From an uncultured Ruminococcus sp. (lineage in GTDB: Bacteria > Bacillota > Clostridia > Oscillospirales > Ruminococcaceae): DNA of 46,713 nucleotides. The translations under genes were made by a program, and so were the position numbers. The stretch lies in contig CALXIQ010000003.1 of assembly GCA_944388405.1 (NCBI GenBank), positions 1 through 46,713 of the forward strand, in the 5' to 3' direction. This document shows, one piece after another, positions 42,929-46,713 of this stretch; the first letter of the stretch is position 1; each line of letters starts with the position of its first letter. The notes beneath the pieces were generated by a model that worked only from the letters and a program-made list of their open reading frames with translations, was not told where the DNA came from and made no database searches.

Positions 42929-42960
42929 TAATATATAAATTTACAGAAAAGAGCGTGTTT

Positions 42961-43728
42961 ATGAACTTATTATTTGTAGGCGACGTGGTGGGAAAAGCCG
43001 GCTGCGATTTTCTCAGAGATAATATTTATCAGATAAAAAAGGAATATGCTATTGATTTCACTGTGATAAACGGCGAAAACTCGGCACAGGGCAACGGGCT
43101 TACCCCCAAATCCTTTGACGAGCTGGTGAGCATGGGGGCTGACGTAATAACCACAGGAAATCACTCCTTCAAAAGACGTGAAAGCACCCAGCTTTACGAC
43201 AGCCGTGAAATTCTCCTTCGCCCCGCAAACTACCCCGAGGGTGTGGCAGGTCACGGAGTTGCGGTTGTGGACTTATTCCCCGTTAAAATAGCGGTGGTAA
43301 ATCTTATGGGGACGATCTATCTTGATTCCCTTGAAAACCCTTTTTTCTACATCGACCGGATTCTTGAAGGGCTTGACACTCCCAACATATTTGTGGACTT
43401 TCACGCCGAAGCCACCTCGGAGAAAAAGGCGATGGGTCACTATCTCACGGGGAGATGCACTGCGGTGCTGGGAACTCACACCCATGTTCAGACTGCCGAC
43501 GAGGTTATTTTAGGCGGTCACACTGCGTACATCACCGACGTGGGAATGACGGGACCTGAAATGTCGGTACTGGGAGTGGACACCCAGATAGCAATAGACA
43601 AAATGAAATATCACTTCCCGGTGATGTTCCGTGAAAGCGAAAACCCCTGCTTTATCAACGCCGTAGCGGTAAGTTTTGATGAAAAAACAGGCAAAGCCAC
43701 TGAAATCCAAAGAATAATCAGGCGATAG
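42961..43728 (+). CDS. ymdB: YmdB-family metallophosphoesterase
   Basis: The 255-residue protein has the calcineurin-like metal motifs FVGDVVGK (Asp8), INGENSAQG, TTGNHSF, VDFHAEATSEK and GTHTHVQTAD. In Bacillus YmdB is a 2',3'-cyclic nucleotide phosphodiesterase affecting biofilm and motility decisions. I start at ATG 42961, 7 nt after AAAAGAG; a GTG at 42955 is the alternative. It is followed by spoVS, as in many Firmicutes. Confidence 0.92.
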   Translation: MNLLFVGDVVGKAGCDFLRDNIYQIKKEYAIDFTVINGENSAQGNGLTPKSFDELVSMGADVITTGNHSFKRRESTQLYDSREILLRPANYPEGVAGHGVAVVDLFPVKIAVVNLMGTIYLDSLENPFFYIDRILEGLDTPNIFVDFHAEATSEKKAMGHYLTGRCTAVLGTHTHVQTADEVILGGHTAYITDVGMTGPEMSVLGVDTQIAIDKMKYHFPVMFRESENPCFINAVAVSFDEKTGKATEIQRIIRR

Positions 43729-43750
43729 CTCACAAAAAACGTGATTTCTC

Positions 43751-43779
43751 TTGCAAAATTTAATGCAATGGTGTATAAT
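43751..43779 (+). promoter_or_regulatory. Promoter of the structured RNA before spoVS
   Basis: TTGCAA (43751-43756), 17 nt, TATAAT (43774-43779), with the start expected near 43786. Confidence 0.85.
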
Positions 43780-43785
43780 AGAACA

Positions 43786-43990
43786 TGACCCATAGGGGGA
43801 TAAGGTTGCTTGTCATAGCCGGACAGGCATACCAATCAGGTTTAAATCGGAGCAAAACTTGATAAGCTTGCTTAATCACGTTGCGACGATTGCAACCGTC
43901 GGGAGGAGCTTTGCTCCTCAGTGTTTCAGTGGTGGATTAAAACCCCCACTGAAAGTCTGAATGTCCCCCGCCTTAGCGGCGGAGGACATA
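43786..43990 (+). ncRNA. Unclassified structured RNA or leader upstream of spoVS
   Basis: From its own promoter this gene-free stretch shows dense pairing. GGGGGATA (43795-43802) can close with TGTCCCCC (43962-43969). Inside are GCTTGTC/GACAGGC near 43807-43827, GAGGAGC/GCTCCTC around TTT near 43903-43919 and TTTCAGTGG/CCACTGAAA near 43924-43953. The closing 3' strand can alternatively form ATGTCC...GGACAT with an inner CCGCC/GGCGG (43961-43989), which excludes the closing stem. It matches no riboswitch class that I can recognise. It may be a free RNA or a switch for spoVS. Confidence 0.65.
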
Positions 43991-44047
43991 GGCGACAAGG
44001 TTATAATTTTTGATTTGACATCAAATTTAATAGTGGGAGGTCATAAA

Positions 44048-44311
44048 ATGGAGATTCTAAAAGTTTCAGCAAGATCCGTACCAAATTCCGTTGCGGGTGC
44101 AATAGCGGCAATCATCAAAGAAAGCGGCGAGGTGGAAATTCAGGCTGTAGGTGCAGGTGCAACAAATCAGGCTGTAAAGGCGGTGGCAATTGCCAGAGGA
44201 TATCTCGCCCCGGTAGGCATTGATATTGTCTGCATACCTGCTTTTGCAAATGTGGTTATCGACGACGATGAAAGAACCGCAATAAAGCTTATCTGCGAAA
44301 AGAGAAACTAA
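44048..44311 (+). CDS. spoVS: Stage V sporulation protein S
   Basis: The 87-residue SpoVS (Alba-like fold) has the conserved MEILKVSARSVPNSVAGAIA, GEVEIQAVGAGATNQAVKA and GYLAPVGIDIVCIPAFA blocks. In Bacillus it is needed for proper septation and coat stages of sporulation. I start at ATG 44048 after GTGGGAGG; a longer upstream frame would run through the structured RNA and is rejected. A TTTGAT/ATCAAA hairpin lies just before the ribosome-binding site. Confidence 0.96.
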   Translation: MEILKVSARSVPNSVAGAIAAIIKESGEVEIQAVGAGATNQAVKAVAIARGYLAPVGIDIVCIPAFANVVIDDDERTAIKLICEKRN

Positions 44312-44318
44312 AAAACAC

Positions 44319-44353
44319 ACGGCAAGAAGGTTTATTTTTCTTGCCGTTTTTTG
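44319..44353 (+). terminator. Terminator of spoVS
   Basis: ACGGCAAGAA pairs with TTCTTGCCGT around a 9-nt loop and runs into TTTTTG. Confidence 0.92.
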
Positions 44354-44357
44354 TCCT

Positions 44358-44640
44358 AGCGCGGACGGCGCAACTTCGTTACGCTCACTGGCGTTCGCTC
44401 CAATTTTGTGAGAAGAGAGAGTTTGTCCCCGCTAGGTATAGTTTGTGCAAAGCATAAGTTTGCTGCATAGTTTGATAAGAAACACACCTTGTAGGGGACG
44501 GCGTCCCCGACGTCCCGTTTTTTATTCACATACTCACTCTGCCTGCGGCAACAAACTCACCGTCTTAACAAACCAAGTGAGCGACAGCGAACGGCTCGCA
44601 TTTTGCCCCGTGCGGGCTAGCACCGCCCCCGACGTCCCGC
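44358..44640. repeat. Second patch of dispersed intergenic repeats
   Basis: No gene is visible in this patch between spoVS and the flavin reductase gene. It holds AGCGCGGACGGCGCAA (44358-44373, shared with 7539-7554) and a 59-bp segment (44541-44599) that is the inverted counterpart of 7558-7616. It also holds a small palindromic GGGGACGGCGTCCCC (44494-44508). CCCCGACGTCCCG occurs at 44505-44517 and again at 44627-44639. These look like REP/MITE-like units with no coding content. Confidence 0.75.
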
Positions 44641-44738
44641 ATTGAATCGCTGCTTATCTCCCATTAAACTCAATAAATACATCGCCTCTGTATTATGTGC
44701 TGAACAAATTTTTCCGACTGCAAAGAAAAATGCGTTCC

Positions 44739-45335
44739 TCACCTATGATGTCGGGGGGATTTTTTCTTCCTCACCGAATACCCGAAGCTGCCAAGCTTTC
44801 TTCCCAGGGCGAAATACTCCCCGTGGGCGTAAGCCAGCAGACCTGCCTTATCAAGCTGAAGTCTGCCGTTTGGGTCGATAAGCTCTTTAGCCACATCCAA
44901 CCTGACTATATCAGCGACAAACATATGGTGAGTACCCAGCGGCACAATCTCCCTGACCTTACATTCGATATTTACCGGCGACTGCTCAAGCAGGGGGCAG
45001 TTCACCACCTCCGCCTTGCTGACGGTAAGGTTCATATCCTTGAATTTATCGGTTTTCCTACCCGACCTGACGCCGCAGTAATCCACCGCTCTGACAAGCT
45101 GCTCTGTGGGTAGGTTAATAACAAACTCGCCGCTGTTTTTGATAATGTCGTAAGAAAACCGCTCGGGACGCACAGAGATATAGGTCACAGGCGGCTGGGT
45201 ATTCAGCACTCCCGTCCAGGCGACGGTGAAAATATTGGGCTTTTCCAAACTGCCGCAGGTAACGAGGGTAGGTGGAACGGGTGCGGTAATAACGCTTCCC
45301 TTCCAGCTCTCTTTGGTATAGCGGTTATAATTCAT
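44739..45335 (-). CDS. Flavin reductase family (FMN-binding split-barrel) protein
   Basis: A 198-residue protein of the flavoredoxin/flavin-reductase family, which bind FMN and transfer electrons from NAD(P)H or ferredoxin. Characteristic are VTCGSLEKPNIFTVAWTGVL, PPVTYISVRPERFSYDII, GEFVINLPT and GTHHMFVADIV. I start at ATG 45335 with GGAG upstream; the longer frame to 45389 overlaps the previous gene's stop. It probably forms an operon with the small gene upstream (50-nt gap). Partner and substrate are unknown. Confidence 0.88.
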   Translation of the reverse strand: MNYNRYTKESWKGSVITAPVPPTLVTCGSLEKPNIFTVAWTGVLNTQPPVTYISVRPERFSYDIIKNSGEFVINLPTEQLVRAVDYCGVRSGRKTDKFKDMNLTVSKAEVVNCPLLEQSPVNIECKVREIVPLGTHHMFVADIVRLDVAKELIDPNGRLQLDKAGLLAYAHGEYFALGRKLGSFGYSVRKKKSPRHHR

Positions 45336-45385
45336 ATGCTTTTCTCCGTATCTTGTGAAAACTAAGGTTTGTGACGTTAGCCGGC

Positions 45386-45664
45386 TCACAGGTCAATAAA
45401 CTCGCCGTTTTCGATTTTAAGCTTTTCAAGGGTGGGACTTTTATAATGCTCCTGCTTTTTATATTGGCTCACAGCGGCAACTCTTTTAAGCAAATCGTCT
45501 ATTTTGTAGTAATTGGTTACTACCCTTTTGGGAAAGCTTTTATACTTTTCGGGATGTTTCAGCTTTTTTCTTTTTCCGTCGAACAGGATTGCCAGCACCA
45601 CGGAAATTGTAAGGGCGACCACAGTTTTCTCAGGCTTTGAGCTGAATTTAACATCAAATTTCAT
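45386..45664 (-). CDS. Small conserved-looking protein of unknown function
   Basis: 92 residues from ATG 45664, with a GGTGGGTGG-type site upstream. It has one hydrophobic stretch (KTVVALTISVVLAILFDG, about 11-28) and a Lys-rich, probably cytoplasmic tail (KRKKLKHPEKYKSFPKRVV). It may be a small membrane protein. I do not recognise it. It has a good promoter and lies directly upstream of the flavin reductase gene. Confidence 0.7.
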   Translation of the reverse strand: MKFDVKFSSKPEKTVVALTISVVLAILFDGKRKKLKHPEKYKSFPKRVVTNYYKIDDLLKRVAAVSQYKKQEHYKSPTLEKLKIENGEFIDL

Positions 45665-45694
45665 ATCCACCCACCTCAGCAAAAATATATGTTT

Positions 45695-45723
45695 ATTATA
45701 CAACAAACCCGCCGTTTTTTCAA
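45695..45723 (-). promoter_or_regulatory. Promoter of the small protein/flavin reductase operon
   Basis: Minus strand TTGAAA (45723-45718), 17 nt, TATAAT (45700-45695). Confidence 0.75.
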
Positions 45724-45843
45724 GTGTTTTGGCGGCAAAAGGAGAATCTCGCCGACATTTTTGTCTTTACAGCAAAAGGCAAATCGCTGTACATTTTATT
45801 TTGTTGCTGAATTCTTAACTCTGAATTTTTTTCAAAAAAGCCC

Positions 45844-45872
45844 TTGCATTTTTTTAGAATGTGTTGTATAAT
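45844..45872 (+). promoter_or_regulatory. Promoter of the tRNA-Ser locus
   Basis: TTGCAT (45844-45849), 17 nt, TATAAT (45867-45872). The context AAAAAGCCCTTGCATTTTTT equals that of the SRP RNA promoter. Confidence 0.85.
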
Positions 45873-45891
45873 ATTATAGTGATTTTGATAC

Positions 45892-45945
45892 GGAGATGTA
45901 TCGAAGTGGTCATAACGAGAACGACTCGAAATCCTGTGGGGAGTT
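45892..45945 (+). pseudogene. Decayed tRNA-Ser 5' portion
   Basis: The segment keeps TATCGAAGTGGTCATAACG and CTCGAAATC of the intact tRNA-Ser downstream, but the acceptor strand GGAGATG has no 3' partner, and the variable and T arms are missing. It lies directly behind the tRNA promoter, so it is probably the remains of the original copy after a tandem duplication. Confidence 0.75.
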
Positions 45946-46092
45946 GTCCGTTTCGTCCAGCCGAAAACCTTGTAATTATGCGGGTTTTACCCGGTTCGAA
46001 AAACTGAATAATTTGCTGTTCTTTCCGTCAGTTCTTTCCAAAGCCTTTTTCTACCGGAAAAAGGCAGGAAAAAACGGCGGCTGAACATATAG

Positions 46093-46181
46093 GGAGCGGT
46101 ATCGAAGTGGTCATAACGGGCCTGACTCGAAATCAGGTAGTCCTCACGGGCTCGTGGGTTCGAATCCCACCCGCTCCGCCA
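46093..46181 (+). tRNA. tRNA-Ser (anticodon CGA)
   Basis: An 89-nt tRNA with acceptor stem GGAGCGG/CCGCTCC, discriminator G and encoded CCA. The anticodon loop CTCGAAA gives CGA, reading UCG. A long variable arm (GTCCTCACGGGC) and T arm GTGGGTTCGAATCCCAC are typical of class II tRNA-Ser. It follows a decayed copy and precedes an integrase gene. Confidence 0.96.
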
Positions 46182-46183
46182 TC

Positions 46184-46228
46184 GAAAAATCCAGTAACCA
46201 TGCGGGTTTGCTGGATTTTTCTTTTTTT
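46184..46228 (+). terminator. Terminator of tRNA-Ser
   Basis: GAAAAATCCAG pairs with CTGGATTTTTC (46184-46194 / 46211-46221) and is followed by TTTTTTT. Confidence 0.9.
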
Positions 46229-46298
46229 GCGCCCGCTCCAAAAATCACCCGATTTTGGGCTGTTCTTTCCGTAATTTTGGAACGACCAGCTTTTTGCT

Positions 46299-46713
46299 TT
46301 ATGCCCCGCTTTTTTCTTCGTTTTGCTCCCATCTGCTGCCGAAATCGCCCGCTTCGGGAAGGGGCATTCCGCTTACCATCGCCTGCGCCGAGGACAGCTT
46401 TGAGGTGTAATCAAGGTGGGCGTAGATATTGGCGGTAGTGGAAAAATCGCTGTGCCCCAGCCACTCCTGAATCTGCTTGAGCGGCACGCCGTTGGCGAGC
46501 AAGAGGGAGGCGCAGCTATGCCTGAGATCGTGGAAGCGCATTTTCTTCATGCCGTGCCGTTGGATGAATGCGGGGAATTGCGAGGTCAGGTAATCGGGCT
46601 TCATTCGCTCACCCAGCTCGTCTACGAATACAAAGCCGTCGTATTCATAGTTGTAGCAGTTGCCGCAGACCTGCTTGTTCAGCTCCTGCGCTGCCTTGAC
46701 CTCTGCAAAATAT
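46299..46713 (-). CDS. Tyrosine recombinase/integrase (C-terminal part, cut by window edge)
   Basis: The frame is open to the window edge, so the N-terminus lies outside. The catalytic C-terminus shows HDLRHSCASLLLANG (His and Arg of the active site), then IQEWLGHSDFSTTANIYAHLD with His and the tyrosine nucleophile in the ...NIYAHLD block. A CGNCYNYEYD segment lies just upstream, as in many phage and ICE integrases. Its 3' end is 117 bp from tRNA-Ser, so that tRNA is the probable attachment site of the element it belongs to. Confidence 0.9.
   Translation of the reverse strand, partial: YFAEVKAAQELNKQVCGNCYNYEYDGFVFVDELGERMKPDYLTSQFPAFIQRHGMKKMRFHDLRHSCASLLLANGVPLKQIQEWLGHSDFSTTANIYAHLDYTSKLSSAQAMVSGMPLPEAGDFGSRWEQNEEKSGA

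Noticed and set aside
43786..43990. 6S RNA
   Set aside because: 6S RNA is a long hairpin with one central bubble; this RNA shows a multi-hairpin layout inside a closing stem. I could not exclude it by search.
44642..45113. Plus-strand frames of 79 and 138 residues opposite the flavin reductase 3' end
   Set aside because: No ribosome-binding site, Arg/Pro-rich composition, and antisense to a recognisable enzyme.
45987..46241. 84-residue minus-strand frame containing WDSNPRAREDYLISSQARYDHFDTAP
   Set aside because: This is the familiar artefact of translating a tRNA-Ser gene backwards; the tRNA is real.

Overview
This window looks like chromosomal DNA of a low-to-mid GC, anaerobic, spore-forming member of the Clostridia, most likely a Ruminococcus-like Oscillospiraceae. 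The evidence is a two-domain AdhE, hybrid-cluster protein, indolepyruvate:ferredoxin oxidoreductase, both dipicolinate synthase subunits, SpoVS, a sortase-anchored family 5 cellulase, intracellular GH127 and GH2 enzymes, and Gram-positive style TTGACA/TATAAT promoters with AGGAGG ribosome-binding sites. The species cannot be fixed from the sequence alone.

Layout. 1-7.3 kb (+): GH127, hydroxylamine reductase (hcp) and a large GH2 enzyme. 7.3-7.9 kb: a gene-free block of interspersed repeats. 8-14.7 kb (-): pyrE, a VanR/VanS/VanY-like three-gene operon, and a lipoprotein/YdcF pair. 14.8-15.1 kb: a compact convergent locus, not resolved by ordinary gene calling, that has the form of a type I toxin-antitoxin: a 30-residue holin-like peptide on one strand and a short antisense RNA on the other, with the element bounded by inverted repeats. 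15.2-18.4 kb: dpaB/dpaA, a lipoprotein and an APH-fold protein. 18.9-24.5 kb (+): adhE, SRP RNA, dnaX, ybaB, recR. 24.5-26.2 kb (-): tadA and a degenerate CPBP protein. 26.4-30.9 kb (-): the str operon in its usual order rpsL-rpsG-fusA-tuf.

31.1-37.8 kb (-): a 1388-residue surface GH5 enzyme followed by an ECF sigma factor and a membrane-bound putative anti-sigma protein that appears frameshifted near its 3' end. 38-42.9 kb (+): iorA, a methyltransferase, iorB, then a T-box leader with a probable Trp (UGG) specifier in front of an aryl-acid CoA ligase. The T-box logic (on when tRNA-Trp is uncharged) argues that ligase plus IorAB rebuild aromatic amino acids from aryl acids rather than degrade them. 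42.9-44.3 kb (+): ymdB, a strongly structured RNA of about 200 nt that I could not classify, and spoVS. 44.3-46.1 kb: a second patch of the dispersed repeats, a flavin reductase and a small unknown protein. The window closes with a decayed tRNA-Ser copy, an intact tRNA-Ser(CGA) and the 3' part of a tyrosine recombinase, which probably marks the edge of an integrated element.

Best candidates for something new: the inverted-repeat toxin/antisense locus (14.80-15.09 kb), the structured RNA before spoVS (43.79-43.99 kb), and the Trp-T-box control of the aryl-CoA ligase next to ior genes. All positions were read by eye from the sequence; no homology or folding program was run.
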